64,000 nucleotides of DNA from Chitinophagaceae bacterium (GCA_947455215.1 CANGNA010000003.1:42158-106157), one strand, 5' to 3'; positions 48,701 to 57,094 are shown, counted from the stretch's first letter. The notes: generated by a model not told the origin, from the letters alone. Translations and numbers: made by a program.

Positions 48701-49421
48701 GCAATTCCCCGCCGGCCAATACAGACCCGAATAAGTGCGTAATAACGGAATCGGCTGCAAATGATACGCCAAGGGCAAAAGAACGGCAGTCTGCATAGGG
48801 CAGCAAAGTGAACAATCCTTCCAGGTAGTCTATGGCCGAACGGTGTCCTATCAGTACGCCCTTGGGTCTGCCGGTGGAGCCGGATGTATAGATAATGTAG
48901 GCCAGATCAGTTGGGGTTACATCTACACCGCAAGCTTCAGCGCTATCGTTTTCTGTTATCTTCCAGTCATTATCAGCAAAGAATATTGTTCTGCCGTTGG
49001 CGGCTTCCAGGAAACGGTAACAATTGCTGTCTGTGATGACAACGTTGGCCCCGGCATCCTCCACCATGAATTTGCTGCGGTCAACCGGGAACTCAGGATC
49101 AATTGGTACATAAGCACAGCCGGCCTTTAAAATGCCCCAGATGCCGATCACCATATCGAATGGCCGGTGCAGGCATATGGGTACAAGCGTACCCGGCTTT
49201 ACACCCAGCGATAGGAGATGATTGGCAACCTTATTGCTTATCTCATCCAGTTGATGGTACGTCAATTTCAGTTCGCGCGATCTCAGCACAAGTTGCTGCG
49301 GACTATTTTTGACCTGGCTATTAAAAATGTTAAGTAGCGTGCCGGAGCTAACCATGTAATATGTCTCTAAGTGATAAATGTTGGTTGCCGGGACAAAGTC
49401 CCGTAAAACCCTATACGCCAC
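42798..49421 (-). CDS. Hybrid NRPS/PKS megasynthase, A-T-KS-AT-ACP-aminotransferase (GSAM-like)
   Basis: A: YIIYTSGSTGRPKGVLIGH, NHYGPTEAT; T: FFELGGSSLLAQ; KS: VQSACSTTLVAI, EAHGTATPLGDPIE, KSNFGHLTTTAG; AT: GHSIGEFVAAY, SHAFHSHMM; ACP: IELGLDSLLLTQ; AMT: FAGSYHGITDEV, LIFDEVISGFRF, LGTYGKVVGGG. Confidence 0.95.
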   Translation of the reverse strand: MAYRVLRDFVPATNIYHLETYYMVSSGTLLNIFNSQVKNSPQQLVLRSRELKLTYHQLDEISNKVANHLLSLGVKPGTLVPICLHRPFDMVIGIWGILKAGCAYVPIDPEFPVDRSKFMVEDAGANVVITDSNCYRFLEAANGRTIFFADNDWKITENDSAEACGVDVTPTDLAYIIYTSGSTGRPKGVLIGHRSAIDYLEGLFTLLPYADCRSFALGVSFAADSVITHLFGSVLAGGELHVFSKEDYNNVEFIHNYFDTVGIDCLKAVPSHWKSLSLNGKELLPKRILMCGGEALSTAMVRDLVPVSSRPCTIVNHYGPTEATVGQLAHIVNEHHEYGATIPIGKTFTDATVYILDELGEQVAQGQTGELFISGTCVARGYLNRPELTAERFVPNKWGTGNHSRMYKTGDLVRMLPDGDIEFLGRIDDQVKIRGYRIELGEIENVLQKAPGVKQGVVLAQDGNNGEKRLVGYVVTNGPYDKRAITDYLAEQLPVFMVPQILMHLEEMPKFPNGKLDKKALPNPDASTLLTNEYYAPASKTEKIVSDLWKEILNVERAGADDNFFELGGSSLLAQKSVALLNSRHSIHLPVVKLYQYPKLKDLAAFLDGKTATRKTKTRTPSSSADVAVIGMAGRFPGADTIEELWEVLKNGKETTSFFTDAELDPSIPDTLRSNPGYVKARGVVKDIKGFDAGFFGIPPRQAELMDPQQRIFLEIAWEALERAGYAPSRYEGTIGVFAGVRFNTYLANNVLPNEELVENIGRLQVIMLNDKDYVSTRTAYTMGLKGPAVNVQSACSTTLVAIAQAAQSIRSGQCDMALAGGATFNAQVNVGHLYNEGAMLSDDGHCRPFDASAKGTVFSDGAGVVLLKNMEDAVRDGDIIFAVIKGIGLSNDGGGKGSFTAPSAEGQAAAISMAIDDAGISPTDVQYIEAHGTATPLGDPIEIEGLNIAFGEQQTKQFCAIGSVKSNFGHLTTTAGVTGFIKTCLSLYHKKFLPSINYSTPNPHIDFENSPFFVNTTLRDWHTDSKRIAGVSSFGVGGTNAHIILEGYDNNEVTSGQSRPAQLLCWSAKAEKSLDAYGEKLVEYIGSGADIADTAYTLHTGREEFDHRRFAVISSADDLLTPAGSNTRLAKEKAQHIVFMFPGQGDQYVNMCRNLYDTERVFRLAMDECAAILKTELKENILDVIYPAEAGEAATAKLNDTAYSQPALFSIGYALGKLWMSWGIYPSVFVGHSIGEFVAAYFSGVFSLKDALKLIATRGRMMSDLPRGSMLSVRLDHENIKEYLNNDIALAAANSPQLSVVAGSFEAVGALSKTLEERGVLNRLLSTSHAFHSHMMEPVVAPFRQYVAQVQLNAPLIPIMSSVTGQWMTDANATDPAYWAQHLRSTVLFGTAVQGLLDESYNLFLELGPGKSVSTLARQQAAGKQVSTIPSIEKDEAAQPSQVSILKALGNLWLNGVTPNWSSFYHDEVRHKQIIPTYAFNRQVLWVDPPARQLPQPYSLPTFIPQPTVIQQTNDTVPMSRIPQLTEQIKNILEDTSGIEMAGATPDMTFIELGLDSLLLTQVALVLKKQFSLPITFRQLNEDLGTIALLADFLDANLPQNVAAPAPQAMPQMQQPLATMPMPAMPGNISAFDLINFQLQQLSMQVAMLQGAQPAAMPVMPQQVQYNNGAPKPMPAPAAKPAELSAEEEIEIKKPFGAAARIEKHSAALNAEQQRYLEDFTRKYNQKTAASKQYTTTHRPYMADPRVVSGFRPATKELVYSIVVKRSKGSRLWDIDGNEYIDALNGFGSNMLGYQHEVLKKALIDQVEKGYEIGPQHELAGDVCKMVCEFTGFDRAGLCNTGSEAVLGAMRIARTVTGRSLIVSFAGSYHGITDEVIARGSKKLKTYPASPGIMPSAVQNMLILEYGTDETMRIIKERAHEIAAVLVEPIQSRRCDFQPVAFLKELREVTLASKTVLIFDEVISGFRFHPGGAQAIFGIKADLGTYGKVVGGGLSIGVIAGKREFMDALDGGQWQFGDASIPEIGVTYFAGTFVRHPLVLATAKASLEYFKEKGPQLQESLNAKGKYMATSLNALVRRLKVPMFIANFGSLWRIRFMEEYAYMELFFTLMRYKGIHIQEGFPCFMTEAHTQEDMDTILKHFEDSLVELKAVGLIPDYEHEPGNENKELNTPPVAGARLGKDKDGNPAWFVQDEKNPGKYLQVSNLN

Positions 49422-49594
49422 TAATTTAAGCGATTTATCCCGCTTTTTATAGTGTTTAAGATTAAGGATAAGAGATGATTTATTTCATCATCAAAAAAGG
49501 CTATTTCGTTGTCATTTTTTCCCCGTTAGAACAAACAAGTTGTATATTAGTCGCGGTTTTTATTTAACGCCTAATTTGTAACCAATAGTTATTA

Positions 49595-50929
49595 ATGCCT
49601 TCTTTCAACCTTGCCAAATTCAGGAATAAGCACTTTTTGTCTCTCGTGGGCAATGTGGTGATGTCTATGTTTGGGCTGCTGTTGTTTGGTATATTGTATA
49701 AGGCATTTTCCAAAGATGATATGGGTACATGGATATATTTCATGGCTACCCAAGGGCTGCTGGACTCTATCAGAAACGGTTTTCTGGGTACAGCAACTAT
49801 TAAATTTTATGCCGGAGCCGAAAAAAGCAGGGCTTCTGATGTACTGGGTTCTGTTTGGTTTCTTGCCATCGCTGTCACAGGTTTGATGTGCCTTCTTAAC
49901 CTTGGTGTTTCGGCCTTCCTGCCAATTATCTCCGACTTTCCTACTATCATTACTATAAAATGGGTGGGTATCACCATGCTCAGTTCATTGCCTTATTCGG
50001 TCATATTCTGGAAGCTACAGGCCGATGAACGTTATGATACGATATTGTGGATGAGGTTCATCAACAGCGGATCTACCATACTATCCTTCGTTGTTCTGAT
50101 CTATCTCCATCAATTCACTCTTACCAATGCATTGTTATGGAACCTGATTACCAACGGCCTGACCAGCGTAGTGGGGATGGTGGCTAATCTGGGTGGTTTT
50201 CAGCATATGCGTGCCCGTACAAAGGCTACTGTGATGGAAGTGTTGCATTTTGGTAAGTATAGTCTGGCCAGCAGCCTTAGCTCCAGTTTGCTGGGTGCGG
50301 TCAATACATACATGATCAACTTTATGCTTGGCCCGGCGGCTGTAGCTGTTTACGGTGTAGCCAACAAGTTGATGGAGTTGGTAGAGATACCGCTGCGTAG
50401 TTTTGTGGGTACAGGCATTAGCGGAATGGCAGCAGCCTTTAACCAGAACAATATGCACCAGGTAAAGTACATTATGAATAAATATGCCGGTATGCTCACC
50501 TGGGCCTTTATTCCCCTGGCCATTGGTACGTTCTTCCTGGCAGATATACCTGTGAATATATTGAGTAGCGGTAAGTATGCAGGCACGGAGGCCGCCAATA
50601 TTTTCAGGATATTGATGGTCATAGCGATATTCTATCCAATAGACAGGTTCAATGGCGTGGCGCTGGATGTGATACATCAGCCTAAGGTGAATTTTTATAA
50701 GGTGCAGGTAATGCTGTTTGTTAAGATCGTGGGCAATTTTGTGTGCATATACCTGATGCATAGTATTTATGGCGTGCCCATTTCCGGCGCGTTCACAGTA
50801 CTTGCGGGGCTTGTGTTTGGATATATCCAGTTGCGCAAGTATATGGATTTCAGCGTGACCGGTATCATGAGCAGTGGCTGGTATGAACTGCGCCAGCTGG
50901 GATCGAAGGTAATAGGGAAGGGCGCCTGA
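49595..50929 (+). CDS. Oligosaccharide flippase / MATE-like multi-TM transporter
   Basis: About 12 hydrophobic segments over 444 aa, polysaccharide-biosynthesis-like fold. Confidence 0.7.
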   Translation: MPSFNLAKFRNKHFLSLVGNVVMSMFGLLLFGILYKAFSKDDMGTWIYFMATQGLLDSIRNGFLGTATIKFYAGAEKSRASDVLGSVWFLAIAVTGLMCLLNLGVSAFLPIISDFPTIITIKWVGITMLSSLPYSVIFWKLQADERYDTILWMRFINSGSTILSFVVLIYLHQFTLTNALLWNLITNGLTSVVGMVANLGGFQHMRARTKATVMEVLHFGKYSLASSLSSSLLGAVNTYMINFMLGPAAVAVYGVANKLMELVEIPLRSFVGTGISGMAAAFNQNNMHQVKYIMNKYAGMLTWAFIPLAIGTFFLADIPVNILSSGKYAGTEAANIFRILMVIAIFYPIDRFNGVALDVIHQPKVNFYKVQVMLFVKIVGNFVCIYLMHSIYGVPISGAFTVLAGLVFGYIQLRKYMDFSVTGIMSSGWYELRQLGSKVIGKGA

Positions 50930-50956
50930 TCGGGTAAAATCATAAAACTATATATC

Positions 50957-52255
50957 ATGAGTATTTCTAAGAAAGAGCGGCTTACTTTTTTAGTTGTTAT
51001 TGTTGCGTTTATTGTTGCCGGAGTGTTGGCAACAACACATAGCATAGTAGTGGCTCAGCAAAGACCGGTAGCCTCCGTGTCTGCAAAAAACACGGTTCAT
51101 ACATTTTTATTCTTGTCCGATATTCACCTGGATGATACGGCACATACTACACACTATGGCGGTGACACCGGCCATGATCTGTGGCAAATATTCAAAGACA
51201 AGTTGGACGAAGTAATGGGTGGTGCTAACAGCCCCGATTTTATGGTGTACACCGGCGATCTGTCGGCACATTACAGTTGCCATGGTACTTGTTACCTGGA
51301 ACCCAATGAGCGGGGAGCACATAACCGGGATCTTTCCGCTATCCTTAAAGAGTTCCAGGCGATAGCCACTAAGTACCATAAGCCCTTTTTTTACCTGCCG
51401 GGTAACAACGATGCGGTAGCCGGTAATTACTATTCGTTTGCAGATAAGGAGCACCACACTGCGCTTGATCTTATCCCGGTAAGCACTTTGTTTTTTCCGC
51501 AGCCGGGCGCTGTTGCTGATAGCAACAGTGCTCATATGCTATCTACACCTACTCCGTTTGCCGGTTATTACTCAGCACAGATCTCCAAAGGGGTTAGGTT
51601 CATTGCACTTAATACAGTTATCTACGTGCCAAAATATACAGCGGTAGATGGCAGTACGCAGCTTACCGAAGGCACCCGCCAATTGCAGTGGCTCAGCGAT
51701 CAGCTTGCCGACGCAGCTGCTAAAAATGAGAAAGTGTACCTGGCCATGCACGTACCTCCCGGTGTGGATGCTTATAGTGGCAAGGATATGTGGAAGGCGC
51801 AGGCAACTGGCAGCGCCAACTGGCAGAACACGTTCCTCAGGCTCACAGAAAAATACCAGGCAACTATTGCCGGTATATTGTATGGGCATACCCATATGGA
51901 TGAAGTAAGAAGGTTATACGATTCCACAGGTAGGCGTATCACCGAGGTGGCTATCTCCAGTCCCGGAGTTACTCCCAATCACTTTAATAACCCCGGTTTT
52001 AAGGTGGTGCGTTACGATGTGGTTAGTAAAGAACTATTGGATTTTACCACCTATTATACCCGGGTAGGCAGCAAGCAATGGGGTAGTAATAGTTATACAT
52101 TCAGTGGTACATATGGCAGTGGCGCCAGTATCTTCTCCCGGCTCAGCACTATGCAGGTAAATGATGTATGGAACAGTATGAATAAAGTATATAGGGTGAA
52201 AAACCTGTTCGCACCTTACAATACGGCAAGAGGTATAGAGGTGAAGTGGCAGTAA
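50957..52255 (+). CDS. Secreted metallophosphoesterase, acid-sphingomyelinase-like
   Basis: FLSDIHLDD, DFMVYTGDLSAH, YLPGNNDA, YLAMHVPPG, LYGHTHMDEV calcineurin-like motifs. Confidence 0.85.
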   Translation: MSISKKERLTFLVVIVAFIVAGVLATTHSIVVAQQRPVASVSAKNTVHTFLFLSDIHLDDTAHTTHYGGDTGHDLWQIFKDKLDEVMGGANSPDFMVYTGDLSAHYSCHGTCYLEPNERGAHNRDLSAILKEFQAIATKYHKPFFYLPGNNDAVAGNYYSFADKEHHTALDLIPVSTLFFPQPGAVADSNSAHMLSTPTPFAGYYSAQISKGVRFIALNTVIYVPKYTAVDGSTQLTEGTRQLQWLSDQLADAAAKNEKVYLAMHVPPGVDAYSGKDMWKAQATGSANWQNTFLRLTEKYQATIAGILYGHTHMDEVRRLYDSTGRRITEVAISSPGVTPNHFNNPGFKVVRYDVVSKELLDFTTYYTRVGSKQWGSNSYTFSGTYGSGASIFSRLSTMQVNDVWNSMNKVYRVKNLFAPYNTARGIEVKWQ

Positions 52256-52259
52256 ATAT

Positions 52260-52676
52260 TTACAGTTGTTCGAATCTTAGCTCCCTGGCTCCTTCTTTCC
52301 ATATTTTTTCACCGAGCACCTTTAATTTGTCGGCATCTTCGGGCACTACTTTAGCAAAGATATTGGCAGCATCCAGGCCCTTCCCATCTCCATAATATAT
52401 ACCTATCGATCCATTCATTGCTTTGACCCGTGATGGTTTCATAGGTCCTAACACCACCTCACCCGGCTCTGTGAAAACGGAAGCATTCTCTTGTGGTACA
52501 TCGAAAGTAAACGCATTGGCCACCCAGAACTCCTCTCCTGATGTACGGGCGTGGTAGAAGCCAATAGAAAATGGCAACACGGCATCGAACGCGGCAGCAG
52601 ACAGTGGTGCCTCTGCTGAGTAATAGGTAAACCTGATGATAGTGTTCTCTGGAGTGATAATGCTAAATCCCTTCAT
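52260..52676 (-). CDS. Cyclophilin-like/DUF3830-type protein (tentative; start trimmed to MKGFSII)
   Basis: FYHARTSGEEFWVANAFTFDVPQEN...GEVVLGPM. Confidence 0.45.
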   Translation of the reverse strand: MKGFSIITPENTIIRFTYYSAEAPLSAAAFDAVLPFSIGFYHARTSGEEFWVANAFTFDVPQENASVFTEPGEVVLGPMKPSRVKAMNGSIGIYYGDGKGLDAANIFAKVVPEDADKLKVLGEKIWKEGARELRFEQL

Positions 52677-52752
52677 GACTGAATTTGTACAAATATAAAA
52701 GAAGCCGCGTTCCATTGCAAAACACGGCCTTCTGATGTTATCTTTTCTACTG

Positions 52753-53238
52753 TTAGTAGCTATAATTACCATCGGCATCCTTGTTCAGGGAGCCACCACG
52801 ATAGAAGCAATCTGTTTTTTTGTTGGCTTCATCACGGGTGCAGTATTCACCCTTAGGTTTGCCACCTATTACTACTGTACCAGCGGCTGCCTTATTACGG
52901 TCGGGCAGCGGGTCATTAGGACCATAGTACTTTACTGTGCTGTTCAGTGGGGTCAGGTTTTCCAGGTCTACTGTCTGGTAACTCACTACGGTTTTCCTGT
53001 CTGGTTGTATTTTATACACATTATAAGGCACCAGCCTGCATACCTGGTTTTGCGCCACTGTTGTTCTGGCCATTGTGTGTGCTTTATGTGCTGTGGGTTT
53101 GTGGGCCACGGCTTTATGAGCGTTTTGGGTAGTAGTTGTTGTCGTGGTCACTGTTTTAGTGGTGGTAGTACATTGCTGGGCATTTGCACCGGTATATGCT
53201 CCTGCAGTAAGTGCCAGTGCTATCAATATCTTTTTCAT
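52753..53238 (-). CDS. Small secreted Thr-rich protein
   Basis: Signal peptide then TTTTKTVTTTTTTTQNAHKAVAHKPTAHKAHT. Confidence 0.6.
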   Translation of the reverse strand: MKKILIALALTAGAYTGANAQQCTTTTKTVTTTTTTTQNAHKAVAHKPTAHKAHTMARTTVAQNQVCRLVPYNVYKIQPDRKTVVSYQTVDLENLTPLNSTVKYYGPNDPLPDRNKAAAGTVVIGGKPKGEYCTRDEANKKTDCFYRGGSLNKDADGNYSY

Positions 53239-53282
53239 GACTCTTCGTTTTTATTGATGTAATAAATGTATTGCGGAAGGGG

Positions 53283-53552
53283 TTACTTTTTGGTGGCTAT
53301 TTTAGCGTTACGTACGCAGCAGGTGTAGTAGCCATTCTCTTCGCGGCATACCTGGTAAGCGCTGGCGGGGTTGGTTTTTTTAGTAGCTGTTGGTGCTTTT
53401 TTGGCGGCGGTGGCTACAGGTTTAGCTGCTTTCTTTGCTGCGTTATTGCAAGCGCAGGTTTTAGTGGTTATTGTGGTTACCACTGTTTTTGTCTGGGCTT
53501 CCGCGCTGAGGGTCATTCCGGCCAGTATCAGCGCCATTATCATCGTTTTCAT
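53283..53552 (-). CDS. Small secreted Thr/Ala/Lys-rich protein, possible paralogue of the preceding gene
   Basis: MKTMIMALILAGMTLSAEAQTKTVVTTITTKTCACNNAAKKAAKPVATAAKKAP. Confidence 0.6.
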   Translation of the reverse strand: MKTMIMALILAGMTLSAEAQTKTVVTTITTKTCACNNAAKKAAKPVATAAKKAPTATKKTNPASAYQVCREENGYYTCCVRNAKIATKK

Positions 53553-53758
53553 TGTAATTAGTTTTGTTGTTTATGTTCACATTTCCTTGTTCACTTTTCT
53601 GTTTATGGAAGGATATAATACTGTTCCCGCAATCGTTAAAGGATATACAATAGCTACCACTTCTCGTTGTATTTCAGTAAATTGATAGGTCAATAAAAGT
53701 TATGTTAATGGCTTTCAGGCAGGATAATATGTAGCTACAACCTGCTTGTTCCTTAAAT

Positions 53759-54226
53759 TTGAGGCGTATGTACACAAAGCAGGAGGCATCTAAGCTGCGC
53801 CAGGAATTCTGGACATCGTTTGGCCATTATATGCGGCCGGTATTGTCGTCGGAAGGGGAGCGGGTGAACTGGATCAACTATCGTACAGGAGTGCCGGGCA
53901 TTACCTTTAAAATGGACGCTGACGATACCCATGCAACCATTGCCATTATTATCAATCACCCCGATCTGGATAGCCAGCAGCGGGTATACGATCAGTTCCT
54001 GCAGCTGAAGAACATGCTGCAGGAGCAAACGGGGGAGTCGTGGATATGGGAGTATGCAATAGAAGACGCCGACGGCAATCTGTGTTGCCGTATTGGTGCT
54101 ACACTGGATAATGTGAGTATATTCAATAATGCCGATTGGCCTAAACTGATAACATTCTTTAAGCCGCGCCTAATGGGTTTTGATGCTTTCTGGAATATGG
54201 CTAAGGCGGGATTCGAATACCTGTAG
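53759..54226 (+). CDS. DUF4268-like protein
   Basis: KLRQEFWTSFGHYMRPVLSSEGERVNWINYRTGVPGITFKMDAD... Confidence 0.7.
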   Translation: MRRMYTKQEASKLRQEFWTSFGHYMRPVLSSEGERVNWINYRTGVPGITFKMDADDTHATIAIIINHPDLDSQQRVYDQFLQLKNMLQEQTGESWIWEYAIEDADGNLCCRIGATLDNVSIFNNADWPKLITFFKPRLMGFDAFWNMAKAGFEYL

Positions 54227-54230
54227 CATT

Positions 54231-54253
54231 AAAAAAGCAGCCCGGAGGCTGCT
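54231..54253. terminator. Bidirectional terminator (AAGCAGCC-CGGA-GGCTGCTT)
   Basis: Stem-loop between convergent genes, T-run on minus strand. Confidence 0.7.
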
Positions 54254-54260
54254 TCGTATC

Positions 54261-54782
54261 TTAGCTTTTCTTGGTATTCTTACTTAGTATGCCATTGGCG
54301 GTAGAGATGAACGATTCCATTTCTTTACCCGGTGCCGATTGCGGATAACCTAACTGACCCAGTGGCAGGATATCGAATTTGCCCGCATCTTTATTTTTGG
54401 CCATGTTGAATACCCAGCAAGTAGGGTAGCCCTGCACCTGGAAGAATTGCTGCAGGCTGTTGTTTTGCTGCACCAGCGCATCCGGCAGTTTTTTATTACG
54501 TGGGAAATCCAATTCGAGGAGTATCACATTCTTTTTAGCCCATGTCTTGAAGCCATCTTTGCTAAATACATTGGCTTCCAGCCTGTGGCACCAGCCGCAC
54601 CAGTCGCTGCCGGTAAAGAAGGCAAAAATAGGCTTACCGGTTTTTGCTGATACGTCGTAAGCCTGGGTGATATCTGTGTACCACTCCAGTCCGTCTTTTA
54701 CTTCCTGGGCCTTGACAGCCTGGCTAAAGATCATGGTTATAAATAGTATTGCACTAAGAGCAATGGTATGTAGACGAGCCAT
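54261..54782 (-). CDS. Thioredoxin-fold protein with WCGWCH motif
   Basis: FAFFTGSDWCGWCHRLEANVFSKDGFKTWAKKNVILLELDFPRNK. Confidence 0.85.
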   Translation of the reverse strand: MARLHTIALSAILFITMIFSQAVKAQEVKDGLEWYTDITQAYDVSAKTGKPIFAFFTGSDWCGWCHRLEANVFSKDGFKTWAKKNVILLELDFPRNKKLPDALVQQNNSLQQFFQVQGYPTCWVFNMAKNKDAGKFDILPLGQLGYPQSAPGKEMESFISTANGILSKNTKKS

Positions 54783-54886
54783 AATATTCGTTTTAATATT
54801 GTGAAGGTAAGAAAATATGATTTATCACTGTCCTTCCATGTTGTTAACACTTCTATTGACCTTGTTTATGCAACTTTGGTGCCAGA

Positions 54887-55369
54887 ATGTACGTTAGCCA
54901 TACCATATCATCGCCAGTAGGCAAGCTGCAGCTTGTAGCCGGGGTACATAGCCTTAGGGCAGTGTTATGGGAAGGGGAAGATGGCAGCCGTATAAAGCTC
55001 GGTGCATGCGTCGAGGATGCCGATCATCCCGTATTGCGGGAAACAGAAAAGCAACTGAACGAGTATTTTGCAGGAACAAGGAAGGTATTCGACCTGCCGC
55101 TGGACCTGGCAGGTACTGATCTCCAGAAGCGGGTATGGATGCAGCTATTGCAGATACCCTATGGTGCTACTCAAACATACAGCCAGCTGGCAGCGCAAAT
55201 CGGTGCTCCTGCGGCTGTGCGTGCAGTGGGTGCAGCCAATGGCAGGAACCCTGTATCTATTATAATACCCTGTCATAGGCTGGTGGGCAGCAATGGCGGT
55301 CTTACCGGCTTTGCAGGTGGGTTAGATAATAAAAGGTGGCTGCTGGAGCTGGAAGCAGGCCGGCTGTAA
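54887..55369 (+). CDS. ogt: Methylated-DNA--protein-cysteine methyltransferase
   Basis: IPYGATQTYSQLAAQIG, RAVGAANGRNPVSIIIPCHRLVGSNGGLTGFAGG. Confidence 0.93.
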   Translation: MYVSHTISSPVGKLQLVAGVHSLRAVLWEGEDGSRIKLGACVEDADHPVLRETEKQLNEYFAGTRKVFDLPLDLAGTDLQKRVWMQLLQIPYGATQTYSQLAAQIGAPAAVRAVGAANGRNPVSIIIPCHRLVGSNGGLTGFAGGLDNKRWLLELEAGRL

Positions 55370-55375
55370 TACAAC

Positions 55376-55407
55376 AACGGTGAAAGATCCTGAGACCCTT
55401 CACCGTT
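55376..55407. terminator. Terminator candidate (AACGGTGAA...TTCACCGTT)
   Basis: 9-bp stem between convergent genes. Confidence 0.6.
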
Positions 55408-55426
55408 GGTATGATGGTAAAATTAC

Positions 55427-56923
55427 TTATCCTTTCAGGTTGGTATCATTTTCCTTGCCCAGCTTACTGTTCTTTTTGCTGTAGGCAAAGTAGATGACCA
55501 GGCCTATGATCAGCCAGCCAATAAGGCGCGCCCAGTTGGTCCAGCCGAGACCGGCTATCATAGCTGCACATACCAAAATGCCCAGGGTAGATACTACAGG
55601 TACCGCAGGTACTTTGAACTGGCGCTTGATCTCCGGGTTAGTAATGCGCAATATCCAGGTGCCAGCACATACCAGTATAAAGGCGAAGAGGGTGCCAATA
55701 CTGGTCATATCGCCCACGATATCGCCCGGAACAACGGCGGCAAATGCGCCTACCAGCACAAAGAATATCCAGTTGGACTTATAAGGCGTTGAATGCTTCG
55801 GGTGCAGATCCGAGAATACCTTTGGCACCAGGCCATCGCGGCTCATAGAATAGAACACGCGCGACTGGCCCATCAGCATCACTAATATCACAGAACTGAA
55901 ACCAAACAAAATAGCTACTGTTACCAGGTTGGCCAGCCAGCCATACCCCGTCATGTATGTTTTGATGGCATATGCTACAGATGCCTCTTTACCTTGTGTA
56001 CGGAAATCGTTGACGCTGGCCACACCCGTAAGCACGTGGGCAAACAGGATGTATAATATGGTACACACCACCAGCGAACCTAATATACCAATAGGCATAT
56101 CCTTCTTAGGATTCTTAGCTTCCTGTGCGGCTGTAGATACGGCATCGAACCCGATAAAGGCGAAGAATACTACCCCTGCTGCACCCAGTATACCCCATAT
56201 ACCGCCAAAATTGTGGCTTACGCTCTGTGAGTCTACATAAGTAGTAGGCGCGGGTATGTAAGGTGTATGGTTAGCAGGTACCATGTAGCTCCAGCCCAGT
56301 ACAATAAATAATATAACAATAGATACCTTAGAGATAACGATGATACCATTTACCACGGCCGATTCCTTTGTGCCGCGTATCAGCAGCATGGTCAGCATCA
56401 GTATGATGAACAGTGCGGGCACATTCATCATACCGCTGTGTACCATTCCTGCGGCGTCGGTCATCTTCTCAAACGGGGAATGGCTCCATTCATAGGGCAC
56501 ATGCAACCCGAATATCTCTAAGAGCTTGTTCAGGTATTCGCTCCAGGCGATGCCTACGGTGGCGGCACCTACGGCATATTCCAGTACAAGGTCCCAGCCA
56601 ATTATCCAGGCCAGCAGCTCGCCCATGGTGGCGTAGGTGTAGGTGTAAGCGCTACCGGCTATGGGTATCATAGAGGCAAATTCGGCATAGCAAAGGCCTG
56701 CCAGTGCGCAGCCAATAGCAGCCACTATAAAGCCTATTGTTACACTGGGGCCGGCATAATTGGCGGCAGCAGCTGCTGTGCGCACAAAAAGACCCGCACC
56801 TATAATGGCACCAATGCCCAGCGCCACCAGGTTGGCAGCACTAAGGGTTCGTTTAAGGCTTTTTTCGCCCACCTCGGCATCCTGTATCAGTTTGCCGATG
56901 GGCTTCTTTGTAAATATTCCCAT
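55427..56923 (-). CDS. APC superfamily amino acid permease
   Basis: LKRTLSAANLVALGIGAIIGAGLFVRTA, GSAYTYTYATMGELLAWIIGWDLVLEY. Confidence 0.92.
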   Translation of the reverse strand: MGIFTKKPIGKLIQDAEVGEKSLKRTLSAANLVALGIGAIIGAGLFVRTAAAAANYAGPSVTIGFIVAAIGCALAGLCYAEFASMIPIAGSAYTYTYATMGELLAWIIGWDLVLEYAVGAATVGIAWSEYLNKLLEIFGLHVPYEWSHSPFEKMTDAAGMVHSGMMNVPALFIILMLTMLLIRGTKESAVVNGIIVISKVSIVILFIVLGWSYMVPANHTPYIPAPTTYVDSQSVSHNFGGIWGILGAAGVVFFAFIGFDAVSTAAQEAKNPKKDMPIGILGSLVVCTILYILFAHVLTGVASVNDFRTQGKEASVAYAIKTYMTGYGWLANLVTVAILFGFSSVILVMLMGQSRVFYSMSRDGLVPKVFSDLHPKHSTPYKSNWIFFVLVGAFAAVVPGDIVGDMTSIGTLFAFILVCAGTWILRITNPEIKRQFKVPAVPVVSTLGILVCAAMIAGLGWTNWARLIGWLIIGLVIYFAYSKKNSKLGKENDTNLKG

Positions 56924-57094
56924 GTATTATGAAATAGCTTTATCGGCTAAGATAGGGGTAAATTGTGTAAAATCAATTCTATATCTGTGCGCAAATTTAA
57001 AATCCCGGTAGCGGCTTCCTGTGTTTTAAAGGGTAGCCCCGATGGGCAATAATCCATTTTACATATATAATGCTACAAACAGGTAGTCCCTACG

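Noticed and set aside
45102-49312. Many 60-150-aa plus-strand ORFs inside the megasynthase genes
   Set aside because: Shadow ORFs on the opposite strand of strongly coding sequence
53759-54226. DUF4268-like gene as part of a restriction or defence system
   Set aside because: No nuclease, methylase or other defence gene adjoins it; likely a stand-alone protein
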